Shown: positions 7,451 through 17,302 of the stretch, one piece after another
Numbering within the stretch: position 1 is the stretch's first letter
Layout: every line of letters starts with the position of its first letter
Assembly (NCBI GenBank): GCA_016342325.1
Contig: JAEINR010000049.1
Location: forward strand, 1-46,440
Direction of reading: 5' to 3'
Source: Desulfobacterium sp.
GTDB lineage: Bacteria; Desulfobacterota; Desulfobacteria; Desulfobacterales; Desulfobacteraceae
DNA length: 46,440 nucleotides
Notes under the pieces: model-generated
What the model was told of the DNA's origin: nothing
The model's input: the letters and a program-made list of their open reading frames with translations, nothing else
The model's database searches: none
Made by a program: the position numbers and the translations under genes

Positions 7451-9370
7451 TTGAACCAGATAATCCTAGGAACCGCAGGCCACATCGACCATGGCAAGAC
7501 CAGCCTGATCCGGGCATTGACCGGCATCGAGACCGACCGTCTCAAGGAGGAGAAACAGCGGGGGATCACCATTGAGCTGGGGTTTGCCTCCATCACCCTT
7601 CCCGGCGGTGAGCTTGTGGGAATTGTTGATGTGCCGGGCCATGAAAAGTTCATCAAGAACATGGTGGCAGGTGCAAGCGGCATCGACCTTGTGGCCATGG
7701 CCATTGCAGCGGACGAGGCGGTGATGCCCCAAACCCGGGAGCACATGGAGATCTGTACCCTCATGGGCATCAAGTACGGGTTCATTGCCCTGACCAAGAT
7801 CGACCTTGTGGACGAGGAACTCATGGAGCTTGCCATCGAGGATATCCGGGATTTCACCCGGGGAACCTTTCTGGAGGACGCCCCCATCGTTCCGGTCTCC
7901 TCCACCACGGGTGAAGGCCTCGACCGCTTCACCGAGACCCTGGACAAGATCTGCCACGAGATTCCCGAGCGGCCCTTTTCCCCCATCTTCCGTCTCCCCG
8001 TGGACAGGGTGTTTTCCATGAAGGGGTTTGGCACGGTGATCACCGGCACCCTGGCGTCGGGCAAGGTCGATGTGGGGGAGAACATCATGATATTCCCTTC
8101 CAAGATCACCTCAAAGGTGAGGGGCATCCAGGTCCATGGCAAGAGCGTGGAAACAGTGGCGGCCGGCACCCGGACCGCCATCAACTTCCAGGGACTCGAC
8201 AAGGAGTCCGTAAACCGGGGGGACATCCTCTCCACCGAGGAGACCCTCCACCCCAGCCACATGGTGGATGCCGAGCTCCTCTATATTAGCGCAAATCCAA
8301 AACCGGCCAAACCCCGCACCCGGATCCGGTTCCACTCGGGAACCAGCGAAATCATCGGCAACATGGTGCTCCTGGACCGGGAGACGCTCCAGCCCGGAGA
8401 TACCGCCTGCGTGCAGATCCGACTCGAAACCCCGGTCTGCTGCGTCAAGGGAGACCGGTTCGTCATCCGAAGCTACTCCCCCATCAAAACCATCGGCGGC
8501 GGTCAAATCCTCAATCCCATGCCGAGAAAACACAAACTCTTTGACGAGAAAATCATCCAGGGACTCTCAGATCTTGTAACAAGCACGAATGAAGAAACCC
8601 TCTCCTTCTTTATAAAGGAGGGCGGATTCCAGGGGGCCCAATTTACCGACCTGAGGCTCATGACGAACATCTCCGACAAAAAGCTCGATGGCACCCTCCA
8701 GAAAATGCTGGCCTCCCGAACCATTGTCCTGAGCGACAAGGAACGCCGGGTCTACGTCCATGGTGAGATGTTCAACACCCTTGCGGGCCAGATGGAAGAA
8801 AAACTTGCCGAGTACCACAAAGCCAACCCCTTGAAAGAGGGAATGCCCAAGCAGGAGCTGAAATCCAAGTTCAGGGCCTTACGGGACAAGGAGTCAAAAC
8901 TCTTTCCCCTGGTGATCGCACGGCTTGCTAAGGACGGAAAGGTCGAGCAGGAGCAAAATTCCGTAAGGCTTGCCGCCCACGAGGTGGCCCTCCAGGTGGA
9001 CCAGGAAGAGGTCAAGCAAAAGATCTCCGCTATTTATAAGGGTTCGGGCCTGACCCCGCCCTTTTTCAGGACCATCTGCACCGACATTGACGTGGACCAG
9101 AAAAACGCCGCCGACGTCCTCCACATGCTCATTGATGATAAGTCCATCGTCAAGACCAAGGACGACCTCTACTTTGACGCTGCCGCCATTGCAGCCCTTG
9201 AAAACGATCTGGTGGGTTTTTTAAATGAAAATGGAGAGATCACCACGCCCCAGTTCAAGGACATGACCGGAATATCCAGAAAATTTGTCATCCCCCTGAT
9301 CGAATATTTTGACTCGATCAACCTGACCATCCGTGTAGGAGATACAAGACAGCTCAGGAAAAAGAGCTGA
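7451..9370 (+). CDS. selB: Selenocysteine-specific elongation factor SelB
   Basis: GTPase that carries selenocysteyl-tRNA(Sec) to the ribosome at UGA codons marked by a SECIS hairpin. The 639-residue protein opens with the G1 motif '[10 protein letters not shown]', followed by '[12 protein letters not shown]' (G3) and 'TKIDLVD' (G4). EF-Tu-like beta-barrels come next, then a C-terminal series of winged-helix domains (about 370-639) that bind the SECIS element. The start is TTG at 7451 behind CAGGAG; no ATG fits. No selA, selD or tRNA-Sec gene is in the window, but SelB implies that the host makes selenoproteins. Confidence 0.95.
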   Translation: MNQIILGTAGHIDHGKTSLIRALTGIETDRLKEEKQRGITIELGFASITLPGGELVGIVDVPGHEKFIKNMVAGASGIDLVAMAIAADEAVMPQTREHMEICTLMGIKYGFIALTKIDLVDEELMELAIEDIRDFTRGTFLEDAPIVPVSSTTGEGLDRFTETLDKICHEIPERPFSPIFRLPVDRVFSMKGFGTVITGTLASGKVDVGENIMIFPSKITSKVRGIQVHGKSVETVAAGTRTAINFQGLDKESVNRGDILSTEETLHPSHMVDAELLYISANPKPAKPRTRIRFHSGTSEIIGNMVLLDRETLQPGDTACVQIRLETPVCCVKGDRFVIRSYSPIKTIGGGQILNPMPRKHKLFDEKIIQGLSDLVTSTNEETLSFFIKEGGFQGAQFTDLRLMTNISDKKLDGTLQKMLASRTIVLSDKERRVYVHGEMFNTLAGQMEEKLAEYHKANPLKEGMPKQELKSKFRALRDKESKLFPLVIARLAKDGKVEQEQNSVRLAAHEVALQVDQEEVKQKISAIYKGSGLTPPFFRTICTDIDVDQKNAADVLHMLIDDKSIVKTKDDLYFDAAAIAALENDLVGFLNENGEITTPQFKDMTGISRKFVIPLIEYFDSINLTIRVGDTRQLRKKS

Positions 9371-9399
9371 ACACACACCCCATAGCAGGAGAAAAAAGT

Positions 9400-10215
9400 A
9401 TGAAGAGTAGTACGGTTTTGGTAGTGGCATGCTATATCGCATCGGTTCTGTTTCTTATTGCCGCATTTAACGGCGGCCCCACGGATTCAGGCCACAGCAA
9501 AGCGGTAAAGGGCAATCCCTTTGCGGCAAAGCCCTTGCCAGATGACGCGGTTGACATGCTGAAGCAAGGCAACCAACGATTTGTGGATGAAAAAATGACC
9601 CATGCCCACCTTGATGCAAAAAGGCTCAAGCAGGCAGGAAGCGAAAACCAGGGCGACCATGCCTATGCAACGGTGATCACCTGCTCCGACTCACGGGTGC
9701 CGGTGGAGGCGATCTTTGATGCCGGTATCATGGACATCTTTGTGATCCGGGTGGCCGGAAACGTCTGCGACGTTGACGAACGCGGCTCCATCGAATATGG
9801 CCTGGCCCATGTAAACACCCCGGTGCTTGTGGTGCTCGGCCACACCCAGTGCGGAGCGGTCACCGCGGTTACCCACGCCGTTCTCGGCACAGGCCACCCC
9901 CTGGAGCGGAACATTCCGCCCCTGGTTGACAACATAGAGCCCGCCGTTCGAAAGGCCATGGTCGACAACCCCGGTATCAAAGGCATGGACATCATTCCCC
10001 AGGCCATTGAGGAGAACATCTGGCACGGCATCGAGGAGCTGTTCATGGAAAGCCCCTCCACCCGGAATTTTGTGTCCAAGGGGTATGCCAAGGTTGTGGG
10101 TGCCATCTACGATGTGGGAACCGGTGAGATCCGCTGGCTTCCGGAAACAAAGACCCTGGACATCCTGAAGAAGGTGGAAGCCGATCCTTCAAAGGCAGTT
10201 GCAGAAAAGCATTAG
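9400..10215 (+). CDS. Beta-class carbonic anhydrase, exported or membrane-anchored
   Basis: Interconverts CO2 and bicarbonate. The zinc ligands of the beta class are visible: Cys95 and Asp97 in 'CSDSR', His148 and Cys151 in 'GHTQCGAV'. The 271-residue protein begins with a hydrophobic segment (about 5-23) like a signal peptide or anchor, so it probably works on the periplasmic side. There is no lipobox cysteine. It lies 29 bases after selB behind AGGAG and is followed by a strong terminator. The C-terminus is charged and slightly longer than the core fold. Confidence 0.9.
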   Translation: MKSSTVLVVACYIASVLFLIAAFNGGPTDSGHSKAVKGNPFAAKPLPDDAVDMLKQGNQRFVDEKMTHAHLDAKRLKQAGSENQGDHAYATVITCSDSRVPVEAIFDAGIMDIFVIRVAGNVCDVDERGSIEYGLAHVNTPVLVVLGHTQCGAVTAVTHAVLGTGHPLERNIPPLVDNIEPAVRKAMVDNPGIKGMDIIPQAIEENIWHGIEELFMESPSTRNFVSKGYAKVVGAIYDVGTGEIRWLPETKTLDILKKVEADPSKAVAEKH

Positions 10216-10241
10216 GATAAACACCACGCATAAAAAAGATC

Positions 10242-10284
10242 AGGCGTCCGGGGCAAATCAACTGCCCGGGACGCCTTTTTTTTT
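10242..10284 (+). terminator. Rho-independent terminator after the carbonic anhydrase gene
   Basis: AGGCGTCCGGGGCA pairs with TGCCCGGGACGCCT (one mismatch) and is followed by nine T residues. It sits between convergent genes and may also slow transcription from the chemoreceptor side. Confidence 0.92.
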
Positions 10285-10312
10285 ACTCCACACGGGCCCT
10301 AAGCCCTATCCA

Positions 10313-12379
10313 TCACACCTTGAATGTTCCCACAATAGATTTAAGCTCACCTGCAAGCCGGGACAGATCCTCGGAATTTGAATGGACCTGGCGGCTCTTG
10401 TCCGACATGCCCGATGCAGTTGAATTAACACCGGCAATCTCCTTGGATATCTCGGAAACAACCATTGAATTCTGACCCATGGCGTCATTGACCTCATTAA
10501 TCCCCACGGAAACCTGGGAGGTGTTGTTTGCAATCTCCCGGGTGGCAGAGGACTGCTCTTCAACCGCGGTGGCAATGGTGGTTACGATATCATTAACCTG
10601 GGTGATCACCTGGGTGATTCCATCGATATCTGTCACTGCAACGTCCGTGACTCCTTGAATGGCGGCGATGCGCTTGCGAATATCGCTTGTGGCATCAGCG
10701 GTCTGGTTGGCAAGGGCTTTGATCTCCCCTGCCACCACGGCAAATCCCTTGCCTGCCTCCCCTGCCCTTGCAGCCTCAATCGTGGCATTCAAGGCCAGCA
10801 GATTGGTCTGCTCGGAGATATCGGTGATGGCTTCGGTGACCTGGCCGATATCCATGGCCGCCCGGCTCAGCTCCTGCATCCTGGCCGCTGTGGTTGTTGA
10901 CCGGGAAACAGCCGTCTCTGATATGGAATGCGCCTGCTCAGCATTCTGGGCAATTTCGTGGATGATGGAACTCATCTCTTCCACCGCCGTTGCCACCATG
11001 GATGTATTTGACGAAGACTGCTCCATGGTTGCCACGGTGGCCATGATGCTCGACGCCATCTCCTCTGCGGCAGAGGCCACGGCGGTTGATTTGTCATGGG
11101 TGTCGGCAGCATTGTTGGAAAGCTCTCCTGCAATGGTCAAAAGCCCTGCGGAAGACTGGTCCATGTCAACGGCATTGGTGGAAATATCCTTGATCATCCC
11201 CTGGAGCTTCTCCACAAAGAGATTGAACCACGAGGACAGGGTGCCGATCTCATCCATGGAGGTCACCGGAAGCCTCAGGGTAAGGTCCCCCTCCCCTTCT
11301 GCAATGTCCTTCAAACTTTCGATTACAGTGTTGATGGGGGCAGTCACGATCTTCTGGGAAATATAGGAGACAACCAGAATCAAAACCAGAATGGCGGCCA
11401 CACCAATGGCGATACTGATATTCCGGAGGTGATGGGCACCTTCGAGGATCTTCTCCATTGGAATGACAATGCCCATGCTCCAAGGCGTGTCGGTTTCGCC
11501 AATAACAATGGGGATCAGCACCTGATAGGAGAGCTCCCCTGTAGTAATATTCTCTTTGACGCTGGGATACACCTCTCCGTTTTTAATGGCATTGAGGGGC
11601 CCAGGTCCTTGCCCGGCTGTGAAGAAGTCACCCATGTTCTTTCCCACCACCTTGGCAACAGGGTGGGCAACAATATAACCGTCATTGGCCACAAGGTACC
11701 CATAACCGGTCCCAAAGGGTTTGACACCCGAAATCATGGAAGAAAACTGTTCAAGGGAGATGTCAATGGCAACAATGCCGAGGAATTTTGAGTTTTGCAT
11801 GATGGGAGCCACCACCGTGGCCATGAGAACATCCTTCCCCCCCACCGGATACACATAGGGGTTGGTGAAGATCTCACGCCCTGTCTGTTTGGGTGTCCGG
11901 TACCACTCCTCGTTATCATAATTCACAAGGGGTTCCACGGCGATGCCACCGCTGCCCCGGTTCCAGTAGGGAGCAAACCGGCCGGAGTCATCATGGCCTT
12001 CGGTATTGGCGAACCCTGCGTCATTTCCGTCCAGGGCATCGGGTTCCCAGCAGGTATCAATGGCGATGATCCCGGGGTTCTGCGTCAACACCTGCTTCAG
12101 GATGGCATTCATGTCGGACCGTTCCGGCACATTACCCCCCTGTTTCATTCCTTCAAAAGTGTGGGCAACGGTCCGTGCCACATCCATGGCCCTATCGATC
12201 TCGGATTTTACCATCCCGCCATATTTATAGGCAATCTCATGGGCCTTTTCCTCGGCCTCGACCCGTGCCATCCGGGACGCCTTGACCGTGATAAATGAGA
12301 TGGTAACGGCATAGGCCAAAAGGACCACACCACAAATTGCCAGAAGCATTTTGGCCCTCAGGCCTGCATTTTTCATCAT
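10313..12379 (-). CDS. Methyl-accepting chemotaxis protein with a Cache sensor domain
   Basis: Transmembrane chemoreceptor of 688 residues. One helix near the N-terminus (about 10-32) leads into a periplasmic double-Cache domain, with '[16 protein letters not shown]' and '[16 protein letters not shown]' typical of dCache. A second membrane helix lies at about 330-352, followed by a HAMP domain and the long signalling coiled coil. The conserved hairpin tip includes '[12 protein letters not shown]' and '[13 protein letters not shown]', which bind CheA/CheW. I place the start at ATG 12379 because AGGTG lies six bases upstream; a GTG at 12388 is also in frame. It lies between a terminator and the eutH end of the ethanolamine operon. 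A ligand such as an amine or carboxylate is possible but not shown. Confidence 0.92.
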   Translation of the reverse strand: MMKNAGLRAKMLLAICGVVLLAYAVTISFITVKASRMARVEAEEKAHEIAYKYGGMVKSEIDRAMDVARTVAHTFEGMKQGGNVPERSDMNAILKQVLTQNPGIIAIDTCWEPDALDGNDAGFANTEGHDDSGRFAPYWNRGSGGIAVEPLVNYDNEEWYRTPKQTGREIFTNPYVYPVGGKDVLMATVVAPIMQNSKFLGIVAIDISLEQFSSMISGVKPFGTGYGYLVANDGYIVAHPVAKVVGKNMGDFFTAGQGPGPLNAIKNGEVYPSVKENITTGELSYQVLIPIVIGETDTPWSMGIVIPMEKILEGAHHLRNISIAIGVAAILVLILVVSYISQKIVTAPINTVIESLKDIAEGEGDLTLRLPVTSMDEIGTLSSWFNLFVEKLQGMIKDISTNAVDMDQSSAGLLTIAGELSNNAADTHDKSTAVASAAEEMASSIMATVATMEQSSSNTSMVATAVEEMSSIIHEIAQNAEQAHSISETAVSRSTTTAARMQELSRAAMDIGQVTEAITDISEQTNLLALNATIEAARAGEAGKGFAVVAGEIKALANQTADATSDIRKRIAAIQGVTDVAVTDIDGITQVITQVNDIVTTIATAVEEQSSATREIANNTSQVSVGINEVNDAMGQNSMVVSEISKEIAGVNSTASGMSDKSRQVHSNSEDLSRLAGELKSIVGTFKV

Positions 12380-12403
12380 GAGTGACACCTAAAATTTTTC
12401 CAT

Positions 12404-12446
12404 AAAAAAAAGGGGGCAAGGGCAGTAGAACCGCCTTTGCCCCCTC
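12404..12446 (-). terminator. Rho-independent terminator of the ethanolamine operon
   Basis: On the minus strand AGGGGGCAAAGGC pairs with GCCCTTGCCCCCT and is followed by a run of eight T. It lies about 35 bases beyond eutH and marks the end of the long operon. Confidence 0.9.
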
Positions 12447-12480
12447 GTCTGTCAAATGCCCCTAGGGAGCAATAACAGGA

Positions 12481-13749
12481 TTAAGCACCTTCGGGCGCAA
12501 AACCTGCATCCGTACAGGTCTTATCGATTGCAGACTGTCGCAGGGCCTCAGCTTCGGCCTCTTCTTTTTGGAGTGCCATTGCAGCAGGCACAGAAAGAAG
12601 ATACGCCAAACCAAATCCTGCCATACCGCCCACGAGTTTACCGGTCATGACCGGGAGGATCATGTTGGGCTGGAAGTTTGCAGTAAACGCAAGATGATCG
12701 CCAAAGGTAAATGCGGCACAAACGGAGAATGCAACACAAAGGACCTTATCTTTGGGACGCATGGCACCGATGAGACGGAACATGGCAAGGATATTTGCAG
12801 CTGCGGCAAGGATACCTGCGGCACCGGTGCTGGCAAGTCCGACCTTGGAACCGATCGCTTCCATGGGTTTTGCACAGTATTTCTTGATAAGATGAACCAT
12901 GGGGAACGCACCGCAAAGCATGGTTCCGATATAACCTGCAATCTCAAGGGCCCTGAACTGATCCTTGGGATCGGCAATGATGGGATCAAATCCCCAGAAA
13001 CCGCATACGTTTGAGAAAAAGCTTGTGTACATTTCAACGATGGAGAAAACAAGTACCAGGGTCAGAACGGTACTCATGGTGTTACCAAAGAAGAGAAAAC
13101 CCTTGATCATGGTGTTGGGAATGACCTTGAGGCCCACAGCCAGGGTGACGCAAAAGATGGTCAGGGGCAGCAGGTTGAGGAAGATCGTCTTGAATGAGAG
13201 GGCAAGTACATAGGCGGAATCCGCATTGGCGGAGATCATGCCCCTGACCATGAGATCAGAAACAGAGAGCATGCCACAGGTCACGAAAACACCGACCGGG
13301 ATACTCAGAAGACCAGCCATCACGCCCAGGGCCATGTACTTATGGTCTTTCTTGGCAAGCATGGTAAGACCCACCGGGATGGAGAAAACAATGGTTGCAC
13401 CGGACATGTATCCGACGACCATGGCCATGATCCAGCTCTCCCGTGTAAGTGCAAGAACGTCAGCCAGCTGATAACCACCCATATCAACCGCGATAATTGT
13501 TGTAGCCGCGATTGCAGGATCCGCACCCACAGCTGCAAACATAGGACCGCAAACGGATTTAATAAATGCTGACAAATAGGGCGCTGAAGCAAGAATACCG
13601 GCAGTGGGAACAAAGATGGCTCCGATGCTGTAAATTCCCTCGATAAACTCCTTTCCAAGTTCACTCTCGTCGTCCCTGATATAAGCAAAACACCCAATGA
13701 CTGCGCACAACATGATAAAATAAACGATTATAGTTCCGATATCACCCAT
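12481..13749 (-). CDS. eutH: Ethanolamine transporter EutH
   Basis: Multi-helix inner-membrane permease (422 residues, about ten or more hydrophobic segments) that imports ethanolamine. Segments such as 'IIAVDMGGYQLA' and 'GDHLAFTANFQP' are characteristic of EutH. The start follows AAGGAG. It is the last gene of the microcompartment operon, 53 bases after pduT, directly before the terminator. Its presence identifies ethanolamine, rather than propanediol or choline, as the substrate of the locus. Confidence 0.93.
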   Translation of the reverse strand: MGDIGTIIVYFIMLCAVIGCFAYIRDDESELGKEFIEGIYSIGAIFVPTAGILASAPYLSAFIKSVCGPMFAAVGADPAIAATTIIAVDMGGYQLADVLALTRESWIMAMVVGYMSGATIVFSIPVGLTMLAKKDHKYMALGVMAGLLSIPVGVFVTCGMLSVSDLMVRGMISANADSAYVLALSFKTIFLNLLPLTIFCVTLAVGLKVIPNTMIKGFLFFGNTMSTVLTLVLVFSIVEMYTSFFSNVCGFWGFDPIIADPKDQFRALEIAGYIGTMLCGAFPMVHLIKKYCAKPMEAIGSKVGLASTGAAGILAAAANILAMFRLIGAMRPKDKVLCVAFSVCAAFTFGDHLAFTANFQPNMILPVMTGKLVGGMAGFGLAYLLSVPAAMALQKEEAEAEALRQSAIDKTCTDAGFAPEGA

Positions 13750-13802
13750 AAAACACGTTCTCCTTGTTCTTTACCTAAAAATTAAAAAATAATGTGAAAA
13801 AA

Positions 13803-14357
13803 CTAAATATACTCCTGAAACAGCTCCTTTGAAGCTGAGGGAATAATCACTTTGTTGACCAGCATGCCCGATTCCTTGATCTGCTCGACCCCGGCATTAA
13901 CGGCCGCATCAACGGCACTGGTGTCGCCATTGACCAGAAAATATCCCTTGCCGCCCACGGCCATGGAAACATGGACCCGGAACAGGGTCACGTCGGCCGC
14001 CTTTACCGCGGCGTCGGCCGCCTCGATAATGGGGGTGGCTGAAAAGGTCTCAACAATTCCCAAAGCCCGGTTGAAATTCCCGGGCAGCTCAACACTGCCG
14101 GACAGGGCGGGAAAGACCTGGCGGTCGATGTTGGGAATGTTCAGGGATTCGATCAAATACCCGGAAGCCACGCTCCGGGCCGCGTCCAGGGAAGCGCTGA
14201 TGGCCGATACAGATCCGCCCACGATGACAAGGAATTTGCCCGGACAGATGGTCCTTGCAATGAGCACCTTTACATCCGCAGCCTTGAGCATGGCATCCTC
14301 TGCCTGAAAACCTGCGGCAATACTTGACAATTCTACGATTCCGATGGCGTTTGACAT
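13803..14357 (-). CDS. pduT: PduT-like trimeric shell protein (BMC-T) with Fe-S cysteine
   Basis: Two BMC domains in tandem (about 4-90 and 97-180) in 184 residues, the pattern of trimeric pseudohexameric shell proteins. The 'RTICPGKFL' motif places a cysteine at residue 38, the position that binds a [4Fe-4S] cluster at the central pore of PduT. Each domain has a 'GIVE' opening ('IGIVELSS' and 'LGIVETFS'). The start ATG at 14357 overlaps the TGA of pduS (TGATG), implying translational coupling and a shared function. In the family, PduT is proposed to pass electrons across the shell or deliver clusters. A PduT here in place of a second EutL is unusual for a classical eut operon. Confidence 0.9.
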   Translation of the reverse strand: MSNAIGIVELSSIAAGFQAEDAMLKAADVKVLIARTICPGKFLVIVGGSVSAISASLDAARSVASGYLIESLNIPNIDRQVFPALSGSVELPGNFNRALGIVETFSATPIIEAADAAVKAADVTLFRVHVSMAVGGKGYFLVNGDTSAVDAAVNAGVEQIKESGMLVNKVIIPSASKELFQEYI

Positions 14358-15745
14358 CACTGGCCCCCTATCTTGTTCTGCTCCACACAGCAGTTTTGCT
14401 TCTGCTCTACACAGCTTTGTTCTACACAACTTTGCTCAACACAGCATATCTGTATGAAGGTGTCTGTTACACGTTCAACCCTGCCATTGACAGGGGAGTG
14501 AATCTCTGCGCCCAGGTTTTTCCCCGGGGTGGCAACCTTTTGCTCAACGGTCACCAGGTCCCCCTCTTTGACAAGGGGTGTTGCCGGCGCACCAATGTGC
14601 TGGTGCAAAAGGATCTTAAGCGTTGCCGGCTTGCGGTCAAACTCAACCAAGGGTCCCTCGTCCGGGTAGCGGTTAAGATCAAGCATGTTCTTGAGCCGCC
14701 GGGAAGGGGTTCGCCGATAATCCGCCAGGGCATGGGCCCGGTTCAACGGCTCCCCTTCATAGGAGAGTTTCTTGAGCATGGCCTTACGCTTGGTGTTGAC
14801 GGTAACGGTTGAGGGATAGAGCCCTTCGGGACAAGAGACAAAGCTGCAGAGGTTGCACTCGCAGCAAGAGAGCGCGTGGGTTCCAGGTTCGGTTGTCTCC
14901 CCGGTCTCATCCGTAAACACCAGGGACATCATGGCCTTGTGGGGCTGGACCGGGTGTCCCAGGAGATACCTGGGACAAAGTTCCGTGCACATGGTGCACT
15001 GGTCGCAGGCCGACTTGCCGATCTTGTTGACGGCTGATTCCGAGGCCATCACCCTGTAGTGCCGGACCAGGCAGTGGTCCGGGGGAAGAAGAATCAAAGC
15101 AGCTGTGGTCTTTGTGACAACCTCGTCAAGGTCGTCCACCAGCTTGCCCATCATGGGGCCACCCACCAAAAGCACATAATCGTCAATCAAAGGCTCGGCA
15201 AAATCGATGAGCTCCCGGAAGGATATACCCAGGGGCACCTCCACCGTCACCCGTTTTTTGACCTCGCCTGCAAAATTGAGGAACTTTGTGGTCACGGGTT
15301 TTTCAGCACCGATGTTGTAGATGGTCTCAACATTATTGACGATGACACCTTGGGTGATGGGAAGTTTCCCCGCCTCGATGACCCGCCCTGTGGTCTCATA
15401 GATCAGGGTAATCTCGTCCCCGGCCGGATAAAAATCCCGGATGGGAACCACCTTGATGTTGTCCCCAGATTTCGTGTTGAGCATCTCGATCAGGGTGTGG
15501 TGTTTCTCCTTGATGCCGATGATACAGGTTTTGGCACCCGTGGCAGCAATCAAGGCGGTAAGTCCCCTGAAAAAGATGTCGGTCCTCTGTTTGAGGATCT
15601 CCTTGTCCTTGTGGAGCATCGGTTCACACTCGGCGGCGTTGACAATGACGATCTCCGCCTGGCTGCCAAGCTTGACATGGGTGGGAAATCCGGCACCGCC
15701 GGCACCCACGATCCCATACTCTTTTATTTGAGTGACGCTATCCAT
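14357..15745 (-). CDS. pduS: PduS-like cobalamin reductase (RnfC-like flavoprotein) with Cys-rich tail
   Basis: RnfC-like flavoprotein that passes electrons from NADH to cob(II)alamin for adenosylation, or to other acceptors. The N-terminus has 'GIVGAGGAGFPTHVK' and 'NAAECEP', the NADH/FMN fold. Two ferredoxin-type motifs, 'CDQCTMCTELCP' and 'CCECNLCSFVSCP', lie at about 245-310. A SLBB/barrel-sandwich region follows. The last ~28 residues are odd: the unit CVEQ(S/N) recurs four to five times ('CCVEQSCVEQSCVEQ'), adding six cysteines encoded by short DNA repeats. No such tail is expected in PduS. It ends inside the pduT start codon. It probably works with EutT, or with PduT as an electron path. 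Confidence 0.9.
   Translation of the reverse strand: MDSVTQIKEYGIVGAGGAGFPTHVKLGSQAEIVIVNAAECEPMLHKDKEILKQRTDIFFRGLTALIAATGAKTCIIGIKEKHHTLIEMLNTKSGDNIKVVPIRDFYPAGDEITLIYETTGRVIEAGKLPITQGVIVNNVETIYNIGAEKPVTTKFLNFAGEVKKRVTVEVPLGISFRELIDFAEPLIDDYVLLVGGPMMGKLVDDLDEVVTKTTAALILLPPDHCLVRHYRVMASESAVNKIGKSACDQCTMCTELCPRYLLGHPVQPHKAMMSLVFTDETGETTEPGTHALSCCECNLCSFVSCPEGLYPSTVTVNTKRKAMLKKLSYEGEPLNRAHALADYRRTPSRRLKNMLDLNRYPDEGPLVEFDRKPATLKILLHQHIGAPATPLVKEGDLVTVEQKVATPGKNLGAEIHSPVNGRVERVTDTFIQICCVEQSCVEQSCVEQKQNCCVEQNKIGGQ
14363..14455 (-). repeat. Short tandem repeats encoding the PduS CVEQ tail
   Basis: On the minus strand, variants of TGTGTAGAACAAAGC-like 15-base units recur four to five times at the 3' end of pduS. 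The spacing stays in frame, so the repeat changes only tail length. Confidence 0.7.
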
Positions 15746-15763
15746 GAAATTCGATCTTCCCTT

Positions 15764-15798
15764 TGCTTATCATTACTTATTTTTTGCTTATTTTTTGC
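15764..15798 (-). repeat. A-rich 11-base tandem repeat between eutQ and pduS
   Basis: On the minus strand the unit ATAAGCAAAAA occurs about twice perfectly, and AAGCAAA recurs again near the pduS ribosome site. It fills most of the 53-base gap. It could be replication slippage or an AU-rich ribosome enhancer. Confidence 0.5.
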
Positions 15799-16254
15799 TT
15801 ATAATTCTTCCCAGTTGGCCGGGTAGGTGACGTACATGAACCGTGCAGTCCCAGGTACGCTGAACTGGATGGCCGTGTTTTTGGGAATAAAAACAATGTC
15901 ACCCTTATTACCGACAACCTTTCGTCCATCGATGATGATCTCAAGGGTGCCGTCGATGATGTAGTCCACCTCGTCGTACTTGAGCATCCAGTCAAAGGTG
16001 GTCTCTTTCATCTCCATGATGCCGCAACCAAGACGGGGGCTCTCATCAAGGGAAACGATATCCTTGAGATAGACCTGGTCCCCTTCCTTGCCCGTGTCGA
16101 ACTTCTCAGGGGTAACCGTGGCTGCCTTGACCGAGAGAACCCCGCTCTTCTCATCCACGTCCTTTGTAAACCCTTCGGACGCCTTGCCAAGGTTCTCAGC
16201 AAGTACCTTTCGGATCAGATTTTCAAGCACCTTTTCATCAATATTCATTTTCAT
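15799..16254 (-). CDS. eutQ: EutQ cupin-fold protein
   Basis: A 151-residue EutQ-family protein. The C-terminal ~100 residues form a cupin ('KYDEVDYIIDGTLEIIIDGR', quoted here in part as 'DEVDYIIDGTLEI'). EutQ of enteric bacteria has been reported to have acetate kinase activity, which would turn acetyl phosphate from PduL into acetate and ATP. The first ~20 residues ('EKVLENLIRKVLAEN') form an amphipathic helix like an encapsulation peptide, followed by a linker, so the protein probably sits inside the compartment. The start follows AAGGAAAT. Confidence 0.88.
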   Translation of the reverse strand: MKMNIDEKVLENLIRKVLAENLGKASEGFTKDVDEKSGVLSVKAATVTPEKFDTGKEGDQVYLKDIVSLDESPRLGCGIMEMKETTFDWMLKYDEVDYIIDGTLEIIIDGRKVVGNKGDIVFIPKNTAIQFSVPGTARFMYVTYPANWEEL

Positions 16255-16271
16255 ATTTCCTTAAAAGAGAA

Positions 16272-16556
16272 TTACTGGGCAGCGACAACTGTTGTGGGAA
16301 GAATACCTTCTACGTCCATGTGGGGCCGGGGAATTACGTGGATGCTGACGAGTTCGCCAACCCGCTCTGCTGCAGCGGCACCCGCGTCGGTTGCAGCCTT
16401 GACCGCACCAACATCACCCCTGACCATGACAGTGACAAGGCCGCTTCCAACCTGCTCTTTTCCGATCAGGGTTACGTTAGCCGCCTTAACCATGGCGTCT
16501 GCGGCTTCAATTGCGCCGACAAGGCCTTTTGTCTCGATCATTCCCAATGCGCTCAT
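16272..16556 (-). CDS. eutM: Hexameric shell protein (BMC-H, EutM/PduA-like), copy 2
   Basis: A single BMC domain of 94 residues, the main tile of the shell facets. It shows the canonical opening '[20 protein letters not shown]', '[15 protein letters not shown]' and 'HVIPRPH'. It is nearly identical to the BMC-H at 19315-19599 (about ten differences over 86 residues), apart from the last residues 'TTVVAAQ'. The start follows AAGGAG. Having two almost equal EutM-type tiles suggests a recent duplication with possible fine-tuning of pore or edge contacts. Confidence 0.93.
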   Translation of the reverse strand: MSALGMIETKGLVGAIEAADAMVKAANVTLIGKEQVGSGLVTVMVRGDVGAVKAATDAGAAAAERVGELVSIHVIPRPHMDVEGILPTTVVAAQ

Positions 16557-16561
16557 ATCAA

Positions 16562-16945
16562 TTACTCCTTATTACTATTTATTTTATTCAATACTTTAAG
16601 GCTTATCTCCCGAATGGTTTCGGGATCATTCATGCCAAATTCATTTCTCAAGAGCCCTACAATGGTCTCCACCAGGGAAGCCATGGATTTTTCCTGATTA
16701 TCCGGATTCTCCGGCGTTTCCTGCGTCTCTTGGGTCTCTTGGGTCCCAGGGACTTCAGTGGGGCAGGAAACAGAGGCTGTATCCTCTGCCCCAGGCCGTG
16801 ACCCGTACACGATGGCCACTCCCCTGTTGCGTAATATATCCTTAGCTCCGGGAGTCAGGATCATGGTTGAATCCATGTAAAGGGTTTTATCGCCCTCCTT
16901 GATGAACTCATCAACCCTGGAACTTCCGATCAGTATCTTCTTCAT
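16562..16945 (-). CDS. BMC-associated protein with an EutT-like N-terminal domain
   Basis: A 127-residue protein without a named family that I can assign. Residues 1-48 ('[19 protein letters not shown]') align with the N-terminal segment of EutT in the same operon ('IVTPSAQQFLNEKSVAVV'), so this looks like a stand-alone copy of that domain. A low-complexity linker with '[13 protein letters not shown]' follows. The C-terminal ~35 residues ('[15 protein letters not shown]...') are predicted helical and amphipathic and may be a targeting helix. The start is ATG 16945 behind TTAGGAGAAG; an upstream in-frame codon adds 11 residues without a ribosome site. The position between shell genes supports a microcompartment role. 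Confidence 0.7.
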   Translation of the reverse strand: MKKILIGSSRVDEFIKEGDKTLYMDSTMILTPGAKDILRNRGVAIVYGSRPGAEDTASVSCPTEVPGTQETQETQETPENPDNQEKSMASLVETIVGLLRNEFGMNDPETIREISLKVLNKINSNKE

Positions 16946-17013
16946 ATCTTCTCCTAATAACCGGCATGGCCGGAACATGGTATTTGTGCTTCAGCCACAA
17001 CGAAAAATGAACT

Positions 17014-17289
17014 TCACTGATTACCAGGCACTTCCATCTCATCGATGATACCGACAATAACGGCATCAACAGGTGAGGCATTGATGGAGGATGCCACCCG
17101 GGCAGAGCTGCCGGTTGTCACCAGCACGGTCTCGCCAATGCCGGCCCCCACCTGGTCCACGGCAACAAAGCTCTCCTTCTCTTCATTTGTGAAGGCATCA
17201 ATCCGCTGTACGATCATCAGCTTCAATCCGCCCAGGGAGTCTTCTTTTCTGGTTGCCCAGACATTGCCTACAACCTTTCCCACAATCAT
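17014..17289 (-). CDS. eutN: Pentameric vertex protein EutN (BMC-P)
   Basis: A 91-residue EutN/CcmL-type protein that closes the twelve vertices of the polyhedral shell. It begins 'MIVGKVVGNVWATRKED' and contains 'VAVDQVGAGIGETVLV' and 'GIIDEME', all typical of BMC-P. The start at 17289 is set by homology and by the preceding GGATATCC sequence; in-frame codons further upstream fall in the neighbouring gene's 3' end. It is the only BMC-P gene in the locus, so the shell is likely closed by one vertex type. Confidence 0.93.
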   Translation of the reverse strand: MIVGKVVGNVWATRKEDSLGGLKLMIVQRIDAFTNEEKESFVAVDQVGAGIGETVLVTTGSSARVASSINASPVDAVIVGIIDEMEVPGNQ

Positions 17290-17302
17290 CGGGATATCCT
17301 CT

